Source: Trileptium ribeirensis
Lineage: Eukaryota > Nematoda > Enoplea > Enoplida > Thoracostomopsidae
NCBI GenBank assembly: GCA_030248225.1
Contig: JASANE010028300.1
Span: forward strand, 1-64,000
DNA: 64,000 bases
Direction of reading: 5' to 3'
The position numbers and the translations under genes are program-made. The notes below the pieces were generated by a model, which was not told the origin of the DNA, did no database searches, and saw only the letters and a list, made by a program, of their open reading frames with translations. Below are positions 36,733-48,165 of the stretch, in pieces. How positions within the stretch are numbered: position 1 is the first letter of the stretch; each line of letters begins with the position of its first letter.

Positions 36733-38900
36733 GTAGGATTTTGTTTATAGAAAATGAAAAAAATTCTAAATCCTTTTCTGTTTATATTTTTTCGGAGTTA
36801 TAGTTTTGATTACAATTTAAAAATAATTCATGGGTGGCTATGAAGCTTAATTGAGATACACGACCCCTGTATTTCATGTTCACGTTCATGGGCGTAGCAC
36901 GTAACTCAGAAGTGACGGGGGATATTGGGGGCTTGCATTACAGCGGCTCTGGTTTTGTCGACAAGTGTGAGAGGTTCCGCGCGCGTGCCCATCCTTTTCC
37001 TGCGTCCCAGGTCACGTTACTGCACAAAATTGGTGCAGTAGCACAGCGAAACAGATCTGCAACATAACTCTTTCTTTTTTTCTGCCAAAATCGAGGGGGA
37101 AAAATCAAACCATTCCATTTCCCCTCAACACCGACAGAACTAGCCTTTAACCCAAAACTCTTAAAGAGAAAACCCAGCACAAAGGAAGCAAAGGGAGAAG
37201 GCTATTGAGAAGATACGTGTTTTCTGAGTAATTGGCTTTATTGTGTGCTCTTCAGATGTGTTTTAATCTTAGGTTGTTCTCAGATGTTTCTTATCTTTAC
37301 CCCCAGATATGTTTTATCTTAGCATGCCCTTTCCCAAATTCTAAATCGTTCCGGGGTTCCTACACAACAGAAATTAAAACACTAATATTTTTATGATCAA
37401 ATCTACCAATTTGTCGACGTTTTTAAGAGTTTAATAATTTCTATCTGTTAACATTTAAGGGGTTCATAAAAGTACCGCATTGGTAAAGATAGAAAAATGT
37501 AACCATTTTTTATTGGCGTTCTTCTGATTAGATAGCTGCCATGCGAAAAAATTTAGTTTAACTGATAACCAAACTTGAAAAATTATCACTCGCAAGGCGC
37601 CTTATATGCCGGTTTCATGAATAGGCCTGGTATGCACTGTATCGATATTCATCTCCTTATATATCTCTTACATTTTCTCACTAATCGAGCATCTGATACT
37701 GGTGTTTTACAGTTAGTTGATTTAAGCCCCACAAGCTTTCAGTGTATTTTGTGTAAACAGAAACTGTGAAACAAAATAGGTCAAATATCCGTTAAAACAA
37801 AAAGACTTAATAGCAGTATTACCGTTTTACAGAGCAACGCTATCCTAACCGTGCAAGACTAAATGTAACGTTAACTAATCGAATGTTTCAGAGTAGAATA
37901 TTGCTAGTAAGTAAGTTACTGTGCTATTTTGGCTGAGCGATACGGATTGATTAAGCGAAAAATATTTCGATTACAGAAATGATTCAAGCATTAAACGTTA
38001 ATGCGACACTTATCATAAAACCAGATTTAGACATATTAATTACATTTCTATTTATTATTTTTGCGTGTGCCATTTTATCTGTGCAGTAAATGATACTTGG
38101 AAATTCGTTTTCTTTGAAATGTTTTGAAAATTCCATTTTTACAACTCAAAAATGTCTATTAAAAAGTGTTACGACACTAAATTGAAATGGTTGACGACGT
38201 CGATTGATGCTGACGTTGACTCATGCTGATGGGTGCAATGTTTATATGTTTGAAAACAACAACTTATTGCCGAGGGTTCGCGGGGCGGCCCCTGCCCCAG
38301 TTAGTCTTAAGCTTAGTATAAGACCCATATAAAGACTGTGGCCCTGCTAAAAGATTGCTATATCGTGATGGCACAAGCCACATAAAGTACGCGCCTCAGC
38401 TAAATTTTGGCCTCTTGTATTATATATATGCAGCCATGATCATGTTTTTGGCCAAAAAGTGATACATGTTTAGCACCAAATCCTAAATGTATTGGATAAA
38501 TATAATTTGTTCTGGCCGTTAACAATGTAGACAGGCACTCAGTACAGATATGTGATATCCGATAATATCGAATAAATTTGAATAAGATGCCTTTACAAAC
38601 ATTATCAATTGCAAATTATTATTTCGCGAAACAACACTGTTGTACGACAACAGCGAAACTTTTCTATTGGCCACCGAATCGCACCATACGTGGTGATACA
38701 AGTACGCAGTGCACCACTGATGCTACCGTTTAAGGATACCCGTGGTAGCGTATAACACCTCGATGACATAATAAAATGGCGGCTATGTATACGTATCAAA
38801 GCTCCGGCATATTCCAAGCTTTAGCCTGGTTTCATGACGCCTGGCAGTTTAGAGAGTGCGACCAAACACGTTATCACTCTAAAATTCTAGGCCAGTGTTT
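36733..38900. other. Gene-poor region
   Basis: A GC-richer block at about 36890-37190 reads like the end of a transposable element but has no paired terminus I can see. No exon supported. Confidence 0.4.
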
Positions 38901-38929
38901 CATGCCATAAAAGTTTTTTTAACTTCCGT

Positions 38930-39340
38930 TGTGCACCAAAATCTGTAAAATGCGCAATTTTTGTACTAAATCCCCACAACATTATAAAAACATAGGACAA
39001 TCCATTATGCTATTTTTAGCAAAAATACGGTCCTACAGTTATGCATTTTCCTACTTTTAGCTATGTCCAACCGAAAGGTGACAGTGACGGTTCAAATGAA
39101 TTTCCACTCGTTTCTGAACTATATTTCGATGCTGTTATAAACGGCAGTTTGTTACACGGCTCTGCTTTCGATATTATATCGTAATATATTCTGTTTTGTT
39201 TTCTTTTATTCTTACTGGCACACTTTTTCAAATAGAATTAATTAAGCTTTATCTCTCTCAAGCAAACTCCAATTTTCACGGTAGTTGAGATTTCGCCGAC
39301 CGAGGTATCTGTTGAAAGTTATTGATCGAAAATGAATTAG
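38930..39340. repeat. Diverged direct repeat, left copy
   Basis: Shares ordered blocks with 43430-43800: ATGCAATTTT, ACCAAATCC(C)CACAAC, TATAAAAAC, TTTCTGAAYTATAT, GTTATAAA, CAATTTTCACGGTAGT and a CGCC-ACCGAGG block. The two copies flank the prepropeptide gene. Confidence 0.55.
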
Positions 39341-39364
39341 CCATACGGTGATGGTAGAGCATGT

Positions 39365-40105
39365 AATATCAGTCACATACTTAGCATAACATATTTAAGA
39401 GCATTTGTCGTTAATACATTGTCATATGTGCAAGATTGTGAATGGAGACGATCTTGTTTTAACGTTGTGCAATATGGTGCAATTTGTAAAAACGTTTGCG
39501 CAACATTAAGTACAGTGTAAGCAACATCAGTTACATATTTAACATTTTTAATAGTATTTGTCGCTAAATTATTCATAAAATGCAAGATTATGAACTGAGG
39601 TGATCCGGGGTTTAAAGCTATACAACATCATGCAATTTATGAAAGCGTCTAAGCAACCTTAAATACAGGAAGTAACGGGAGTCACCTGCTTATCATATTT
39701 TAAAAGTATTTGTCTTTACATTAATCATAAGGCGCAAGATTGTGAACTGAGAAGATCCTGGTATGCAGTTGTGCAATATCATGCAATCTATAAAATTGTC
39801 TGAGCAAAATTAAATACAGTAAAGTAATGTGAGCTACATACCTAACATATTTAAGAGCATTTGTCGTTACATAGTCAGAAAGTGGATTATTGTAAACTGA
39901 GACGATCTTGGTTTAAAGCTGTGCAATATGATGCAATTTTAAAAGCGTCTTAGTAAGATGACAAACAGTACGTAACGTGAGTCAAATGCTTATCATAATT
40001 AAGGGCATTTGTCGTTACATCATTCATAATGTGTAAGATTGCAAACAGAAACAATTTTGCATAAAAGCTGTGCAATATCATGAAATTAGCGTCTGAGGAA
40101 TATTC
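39365..40105. repeat. Tandem array C, degenerate, about 152-bp unit, 5 copies
   Basis: GCATTTGTCGTTA and variants recur near 39401, 39555, 39708, 39859 and 40005. Each unit also carries a GCAAGATTGTGAACTGAG block and a GCAATATSATGCAATTT block. Copies are clearly diverged, so older than arrays A and B. Confidence 0.8.
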
Positions 40106-41633
40106 CTAATCCACTAGTTTCAGAGCATCTTTTATTTGGATTTGTGCTGTAATAATGAGGACTAACACCGGTGCTTGCAATATTTAAGTAAAACGATGCA
40201 TGCCCTGTAGCTTTTAGCCTCATATAGGTTCACACTGATACTGTGGTTGCATGATCCAATGCATATGTTTTACACTTTTAGACGTCATGTTAGCATCGCT
40301 ACAGCACTATATCTAACAATATAGTTTCCGTCTATGTTACATCCAAAGTATCCAGACGAGAGACATTCCAGGTATCGAATCGTTGGGAGCATATTCCAAA
40401 ACGGCCTCATAACCTTTATAAATTTTTTATTTCGTTATTATTAATATTTCTCCTATTATGCAGCTGTGCGACATCTTTACGGTTGCGTCAGGTTATCGGT
40501 CCCGAAGTATAGATTATAAAATACCACAGTAAATTAGGAAAGATTGAATTTTATAAAGAATTGCATTTATTAACGAACTTACAGACAGTTAAAAAGTTGC
40601 TTTACTTGGGCGTGGTGCCCATTTCGCAACGGTTTCTACAATATGGCGATTTTTCGGTATTGCTGCTGATACAGCGATAATCAGGCAAGTCTTCGAAAGT
40701 TTAATGAGTTGTGACATGATCTAGACTCTATGCAATGATTTTGGGACATCATATCCAGCGGAAAAAAATTATGATAAGACTAGCTTATTTTCCCTCATGT
40801 ACTTATCTAAGCTGATTGATAGAAATAGTTAGGCGCTTCAAAATTCTTGGTCCACGACTTAATCCTTTTGGACGCAAGAACCCATCTTTGTCCAATATAC
40901 AATGTGAAAACTTGCCTGACCATATTTCCAAATATACATGGCAGCTGGAATCTCGCCATTTATGGCATTATGCATAAATTATTCTTAACTACATTATTTA
41001 AAGCATACAACAGGAGCACACAAGGTAAAAGTATGGCAATTCCCTGCGCTACAATATTAACCTCTTTTAGATGCCACACGTGTTTTCAACATATGTTGCC
41101 CTGAGATTCTTTACTGGGGTTCCAGCTGCTAACACAAAAACAGCCAACGATTCCTGTTATAACCTCATTATCTACTGGCTTTCATTTGGCGCACGCCCAG
41201 CGCTAAAGAAACAATGCGGCGGTTGGCCCATGTCAACTTTAGGGGCCGGACGTTATAACGTTAGAAAAAAAGAACATCTGAGAGTGGGAGGTTCAGGGGC
41301 GGTAACCCCCGACTCAGGTTTTCGCTTAAATGGCTCATCTAGGGACCTTAGCTTAGGCTAACACTAAGGCTTAGGCATAGCATATCGAGAACGGCATGGC
41401 ATGCATTATACTTCGGACCCTAAAGTAGCCATGGGTCCGGCAGTTTATTCCAAACAAAAAACTTTTATCATGCCACCAAGCATCCTTTGGAGGTGGCACA
41501 CTAAAAAAGACCACATCGCAATATTATTTTATATAATGAACAAGTATAGCCAAGTATCATGCTATTCTGCAATTGTAACCATTAACTTTTGGCTATAGTA
41601 TTTAGATTTCCTAAATATTAAAGTTACAACACT
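40106..41633. other. Non-coding, upstream of the prepropeptide gene
   Basis: Open frames at 40847-41361 lack domains. A small internal duplication CTTAGGCTAACACTAAGGCTTAGGC lies near 41350. A promoter could not be assigned. Confidence 0.4.
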
Positions 41634-42134
41634 ATGATACTCATCCAACGCTTAGTATACTTATTTTTAATTACTACTCATATAGTGATAAACTTAACGT
41701 TGGGCCAATCGGCAGTCAAGCGATTTAATATTGCTTTTACGCTTGGTAATAGAGCTACGGATTCGCTCCTTAATCAACTAACGGTCGACAATTATGACGT
41801 ACGATTGCTGTCTGGTATTGGCAATAATAAAATGGAATTCTTCAAAAGGTCAGACACGTCTAACAAGCCGTTATCTTTATTCGAAATGCCAGCAATGCGC
41901 ACGACTAAAAGACGTTTTCTACCACCGCCTAATTATAGCGTAATGACCTGGAGAGTTTTAGGTATCAAATATCCTTCCGATGTTAAGAGATATGAACAAC
42001 GTTTTATTTCGAAGCGCTACGGCGACGATATGAACAATTTGCTGTCATTGAGCAGTGAAAATAGTGACGAAAAAGATGTAAAATTTGTTGTGGGACGGCT
42101 TGTACCATTAGGAAAACGTGGCTACGTATTTTAG
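41634..42134 (+). CDS. Candidate neuropeptide/peptide-hormone precursor (prepropeptide)
   Basis: Intact single-exon frame of 166 codons with its own stop, one of the longest in the window. Residues 1-24 form a signal peptide: hydrophobic core LVYLFLITTHIVINLTL, likely cut before Q25. Lys-Arg pairs fall at 29-30, 71-72, 92-93 (followed by R94), 118-119, 127-128 and 161-162. Processing there would give FNIAF...MEFF (31-70), SDTSNKPLSLFEMPAMRTT (73-91), FLPPPNYSV...PSDV (95-117), YEQRFIS (120-126), YGDD...GRLVPL (129-159) and GYVF. Residues 159-162 are LGKR, so the 129-159 peptide would end in an amidated Leu. No cysteine is present. The layout is typical of animal neuropeptide precursors. I cannot assign it to a known peptide family. 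The start is the first ATG of the frame and the only one giving a signal peptide. Confidence 0.7.
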   Translation: MILIQRLVYLFLITTHIVINLTLGQSAVKRFNIAFTLGNRATDSLLNQLTVDNYDVRLLSGIGNNKMEFFKRSDTSNKPLSLFEMPAMRTTKRRFLPPPNYSVMTWRVLGIKYPSDVKRYEQRFISKRYGDDMNNLLSLSSENSDEKDVKFVVGRLVPLGKRGYVF

Positions 42135-43429
42135 AGTCAGCTATTTATATGTATTTGACCAACTAGATGTTTTTCTTGTACCGTTTTGTTTAGCTTCATT
42201 GATAATAATTATTCGCTAGCCAATACAAAATATAAATAATACTTAGATACATCGGAATGGATATCTACTAAACTCCTTTATTGTATAATCACTCATGGTT
42301 GTACCTTAAAATCAAATTGTACCATCCAGTGCAAAGATATCTAAAGTAACATATCTGGCTGTGAAAATTTTCTTCATCTTATTGCGAAACCAAGTCTGGA
42401 ATCGAGATGAGGCAAATACGCTTGTCGCAGAAGTGACGGTTGAACAGTGAAATTTTGGGTTATGTAGAAGTGATCATTCCAGAGCAATAATTGCTGACGG
42501 TACAATATACAGTAGTTTTCGTCGAAAATAGTATTTTTGTCCTATTCCATAGTTTCAGCGATATTGGGAAAATATTAATTTCACATTACACTGCCTAAAG
42601 GCTCTCAGAATAGAAAAATTTAAATCAAATACCACTTGTTAGTCGTAAGTTTCAGTAACAACAGCAATACCTACAAATATGCTGACAAAAAATTTGGTGT
42701 TTTGGCCTATTTTGCATTTGCTAAAATGACGAGTACCTAGATCTTTTGCCAGTGGGCGCAATATTCCATATAAACTCAACAGTGAAAATTTGTTATTATG
42801 TTACTGTAGTGATTACCATGCTACTGAAGTAAACACCACAATTAGCCTTGATTTCGTTCTAAAAGTGGTATTTTTAATCCTGCTCTTCGAAAAGTAGGCA
42901 CACCGATACGCTTATATCATTAGGTGCTGGTGTGGTCCTTTTACACAGTCGATGTTTAAATCTTACAGATACGCTCCCATGTGTTCCTGAGCTATAGCTG
43001 TATTGTTGTAATAAAACATTACATGATTGCCGTAGTCATGAGACATACATATACTATATATATATTGAAGATACCATAAAATGTAATACAATAAAACAAT
43101 TGTAAATGTTTTTGAGAAAATTATTGGTCTCTCGCAGTAGAAATTACGTATAAGCGCAGTATATGCACAAAAATTTTTAGATGTCTGCGAAGCATAGCGG
43201 GGAAAATCAAAGTGGCTTGAAAATACAGTACAAATAATTAACGGTTGTATTCATTGTATAAACCCAACAGTGATAATTTTAATTTGCTGATTTTGACTTA
43301 ATAAAATTGTATAATATAAATTATTGAAAAGTCAACTATCGAGGACAACATTTATTGCATATAAAGAAACCACGTCGACTCATTTACGTTTAATATCGTG
43401 AAACATACGTTAGTTCCCAATTATCGTTG
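42135..43429. other. Downstream of the prepropeptide gene
   Basis: No canonical AATAAA within about 120 bp of the stop; an AATATAAATAAT-like stretch lies near 42226. TATAAACYCAACAGTGA occurs near 42771 and 43259, a weak local repeat. No exon recognised. Confidence 0.4.
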
Positions 43430-43800
43430 TGTCTTCAGTGCGCTAATTTCGTAGAAAATATGCAATTTTCTTACCAAATCCACAACTTTATAAAAACTAA
43501 CGATAACCTATTGTATTATTTTTCCGAAAGATGTAATCACTTAGGCTTTTACTAATTTTGGCTGTATTCAAGTTTAGGTTTGCAGGGTCGTCGGTCCACA
43601 CAAATTTCTATTCTTTTCTGAATTATATCTTGTAGGGGTTATAAAATTTGTACATTTATTACGCAGCTAGGCGTTAGGTTATGTAATTGTTTTTTGCTTT
43701 TGCTTTTTGCTGTTTTTCAATTATCGTTAAAGTTCAATTTTCACGGTAGTAGGGAAACCGCCATCGAGGCGCTTAGTATGAAAATAAATAATATAAATTA
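43430..43800. repeat. Diverged direct repeat, right copy
   Basis: Counterpart of 38930-39340, same orientation, about 4.5 kb away. Confidence 0.55.
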
Positions 43801-46800
43801 GTATCAAAGTAAATCGGGGACAATGAAATCAAATGTGATATTTATTTGTTCCAAGGGAAATTGTCTTAATTACGGGGCGTGGTATTTCAAACTTAAACAA
43901 TATGGAGATTCAATACCCATTACGTGCTTCTTAGAGGCCTGGGTGTCGGTTTGAAATCGTGGCACACGGTTTGTACGCGAATATTAGAAAACAGACCATC
44001 AGTATGTTTTATGCCTTAATATCCATTAAACAGTTCTTTTCGTGTTCAAAACCATATTTGCATATTTGCCTAAACATCTTTCATAGAAGCGACTGAAATC
44101 GTGTGCAGTACGATATTTAGTAACGGCATTACACTTTAGCACACCTTTAAACATTACTACCACTGCGACCTTTGTTTAGCTCATAAGTATAATTATATAT
44201 AAATTTTAAAATTTTGCCAAACGAAGGAATAATACTTTTTCACGTACCGTAAACCATATAGAAATTTTGAATTTTTGGCGATATAGGGAAATACTTTTTT
44301 TGATGTGACGTTGATACGTAACAACGTGAATTGTAATAAAATTAAATACAGCATTGCATAATACCATGTAAAATATAGAATAACACCGCAAAAATATTTA
44401 GCCTACGCATTGAAATAATTATAGAAAATTAAAATTTCTTTGTTGTTGAACCACACATGATCCTATAGTTTTTGTCACCATAGGTATAAAAATGCCTATG
44501 CAACGCCGCACCGTGAAATATGCATTAAGGTTTGCGTTTTTCATTGAACAGTAAAGATCCGACATTTCATAGACCGCTGTAAAATGTCAATGTTAAATAA
44601 ACAGTAAATTTACATAGTTTGCATAAACTTAACCTGCGCTAATCGAACATTACGTTTTCTTTCGTATAAAATCGTGCTAATAGCTTGATGGTTCATTAAA
44701 ATATGGCGCAAACTTTCACTCGATCAAAATCCTCTTCCGATTGTGGTCAAGGGACTTTGTCTTCACGAACATTCAATAAGAATTACAGTCTCCTTCTAAT
44801 TTAAGCGGTTTAGCTCACGGACATTCGTAGGTAAAATACAGGACTGACTAGCTTGCAGTGACTCGGTAAAGTGGTATAATTTCTAATAGCGGACGTTACC
44901 GCCTGATCGAGCTGGACAGAAAATTTCTCTACTTAATATTTCAGCATTGCCTTATGCTTAATAACAGTCTAGCATAATTATGCTTAATTTTAGCGTAATA
45001 ATCTATATTGCAAATTTTCAGCAAAATTTGATACTTAGTATTAAGCTTTATTAATGATAACTAGCATAACCGTAATTGCACTAATTAACTTATGTTGCAA
45101 AAGCAAAGCTAACAAGCTTGGCTATCGAAAATTAAACTTCTGCTCAAAATTTTATGTATCATTGTTCGGGCCACAGTTCGCGTAATGTTTTTCTTTAAAA
45201 ATACGTCACAGCAGTATTAAGTGTCCATATTTTATACAAATGAAAACACATTTTAATGAACCAAAACAGGTGAACTGCGAACATGACATAACTTCGCGAG
45301 ACAACCCTGGATTCGCGCCACGGATTTCTTTAGCGCGCATAAACTTTGTTGCTGGCTGTTTACTATCAAAGTTTATGTAATAAAATATCCGACTTTGTAA
45401 TAGAATATGAACAAATTATTCCGCTGCGACTTGTTAGTTATAAACAAAAACTGTCAAACCGTGTTCAGCGACCTAAAATGATCCTTTATACGAAATTTTA
45501 GCTAAAATCCTAGTTTTTTGCTAATGTCTGTGCCCAAAACCTGGCATAATTACAAATCTTATCCGAACGTTTAGGGACAACTACATTTCTTCACACATAC
45601 TATGCGGATTTATTACATAACTAACACTAGTTGTTGTTGTTATGTGTCATAGTGCAAATGCAGTATTTACTAAATACATCTTAGTGTAAATCCTAGGCTC
45701 TCTCCAATCAATCGCAGTGCAATTCTTTCTATGCTCTGTTCTGAAAAAATATTATTAACTTTAGCAGCTTAATGGAATTTACCACTAGTCTCGCATCGCT
45801 TGTCGGCCGCCGCTTATGTTAGGACTCGACGACAACGTCCGAGACTAAAAATTGGACCCATATGATACAAAATAACATATAGAAAAGTGTTGAAACTCTC
45901 TGGAGGCCGGATGTGAGTGCTGACATGTCACTGCTGACTGTTGAGAAAACGATAAGATACGTACTTAAGACTAGGTACTTAACATACACTATTAGACATG
46001 TCGAAAACAATGTCATCAGTCTCTACATCGTTGAGAAAATCGTGCGTCACGTTCGTAAATCCGCGAATATATATAATCACGCAATGTAAATAGCAAAACG
46101 TTTGAGTGATGATGGCTGCAATCATGTTTCTTTGTATCAGTCTATTCATACCAGAGAGAAAATTTTTCGTTTCGATTCAGATGAAACCTATTCAAAAACA
46201 AAAACGTCTCTCCATTGCCGAGAGGGATTACCCAGCAGCGCCATTGGCTTGCAATTAATGGTGCCAAAACGACCCCGGCTTCGGCGACTCATAAGGGAGA
46301 AGCAGTGGTGCTTAGTCCCAAGAAACCGAATAGCTTAGGTAACAGCAGGCGTGCTTTGTCTCAGTGATCAGCCTGGCCTCTTTTCGACGTATCCAGATTT
46401 ATGGTATTATTCATAGAGGTCCCCAGGAAAAAGTCAACCCGGGTTTAGAGTCAACAATAGATATTATATCATAATAGACAATCCTAGGCCGCTCCACGCT
46501 CGATTCAGTCAAACTCGAGCAACAATAACTGTTTAAAGCTATTATACCGGCGTCAAACGACGATGGTCCAGAAAATGTCAGCAGCAGTGCTTAGTGATAT
46601 TTTATTTGACAATATTATCGAATTTTGTCATGTTGTTTTACAGATTTACCTATATCTAAAGCATAAAAATATGTCAATGCTATGTTGTTTAATCCTTCCT
46701 GGACAAAAATTCATTTGGAATCAAGATTTTTGATCTATCCACCTGGGATTATGAAACCGCCGTAAATATTACTATAGAAAGTATCTTGTACTAGCAGTAT

Positions 46801-46836
46801 CGATTTTGGTAATTTAAGACTATATTTTAGGCTTAA
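43801..46836. other. Gene-poor region
   Basis: AT-rich. No exon, RNA gene or clear transposon end was recognised. The frame at 46102-46338 has no domain that I know. Confidence 0.4.
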
Positions 46837-47763
46837 GTGCGTTATTTCGATCACAGACATACTTTTTCACATCTGTACCCTAGTCCGTTCACCATGTTCC
46901 GTAAACAATGGGGGAGCGCAAACCAACTATACAAATACTCGAAAGCATTTCTCGTAGAGGATAACCGTACCGCATTGTTGCTGCTCGAAGCGTGCTCGGG
47001 TCCCAAAGCCAAACGCTTAGAAAGCAAAATCCGCAGCAAGGTTACAATAAAATGGAATACGGTCCGCGAATTAATTATGCTACGCATGGACTACGAAAAA
47101 TTTAGCCAAAACCAACATCTAGGCAGATTTTTGCTTAATTCAAAAAACAGAATTTTAGTAGAGAGCAATCCATCACACCTCTATTGGGGCCCGCCTGAAA
47201 ATACAGCAGGTCGAATTCTAATGCGTTGGCGACGGCGCAGAGCGATTTGCCAAAAATTCTGATCATTGGCGACTCCTTGTTAAAATTTGTAAACGCGAAA
47301 TATATGTCTCGACGACTCGGAACAACAACGGTGTGCGTCTCTGTTTCTGGCAACGACAATTCAGTACATATTCTACGCCCTACGCTATATAACGGGTGAA
47401 TACATTCGTAAAGTTGTTGTTTGCGCAGGTACCAATAACATTTCTACGCGCGACAACAGAGCACGGAGAGGCCCCAACAAGATGATCAACACAGTGCATA
47501 AGTTAGCTACAGATATTTGTTCGGAGAATCCAAAAAGTGATTTGTATGTCACGCAGCTTGCCAAACGACCACGAAATAGCACTGACCGTATCGGCTCGCA
47601 TTTGCTCCGATATAACAATATTGTAATGAATACAGAGGGTGAGCTTCCGAAAAATTGTGCTATAATTTAAATGGAACCGCACCATGAGCGCTTCTTTTAT
47701 GATGGTCTATGTCTAAATACTGCGGTACTACACAACTTATTGATGTCTTGGTTTGGTATTTAG
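46837..47763 (+). pseudogene. Decayed NADAR-SGNH hydrolase fusion
   Basis: Two enzyme domains in one interrupted frame. The first 118 residues (46837-47190) form a NADAR (YbiA-like) domain: FSHLYPSPF, SANQLYKYSKAFLVED, WNTVREL, KFSQNQHLGRFLL, LVESNPSHLYWG. NADAR proteins cleave N-glycosidic or ADP-ribose-type bonds; that is family knowledge. After a frame change near 47190-47215 comes an SGNH/GDSL hydrolase: ILIIGDSLLKF (block I, Ser at 47274-47276). After a second change near 47345 come VVVCAGTNNI (block III Asn) and FFYDGLCLN. An in-frame TAA lies at 47668-47670 and the final stop at 47761-47763. The two shifts cancel, so an ancestral single fused frame is likely. The family Glu of the NADAR SxEQ motif reads Asn (SANQ), and the usual catalytic His of DGLHLN reads Cys. 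Probably part of a mobile element. The 5' limit is unknown because a stop directly precedes 46837. Confidence 0.75.
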
Positions 47764-47952
47764 GTGCGGGATAACGTGTTCGATTATAAAGTGTGATTTA
47801 AATATATATGAAAACCAATAATTAAATGTTTTGTATGCCTGTCGTCAAGCAATAATTATGTTTATGGTTATTGTGAAATAATTTTGATGACTCAAAACTT
47901 ATAGACATAAGCACAATAAGAAACTAAGTAATTAGACAAATAAGAGATCAGT

Positions 47953-48165
47953 ATGTTTTGGCCAAACGGACTGTTTCCGTTTGAACAGTACTTCGGTCTT
48001 GCAGATTGTGTTGCAGAAGTGAAGCGTTTAATCGGCTACATCGTTATGGACTCTAGTTTCAACCAAGAACCAGCGAATGAAGAAAATGAACCAGGTTTCG
48101 GGAGTTTCTGTAAAGCGCTGCCAAACGAAAAACCAAAAGTGTGGAATATGAAATTTAAATTTTGA
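47953..48165 (+). other. Short open frame after the NADAR-SGNH relic, no function assigned
   Basis: 70 codons starting MFWPNGLFPFEQYFGLADCV and ending in basic-aromatic KFKF. Composition is protein-like, but no family is recognised and no splice context is clear. It could be another piece of the same mobile element. Confidence 0.2.
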
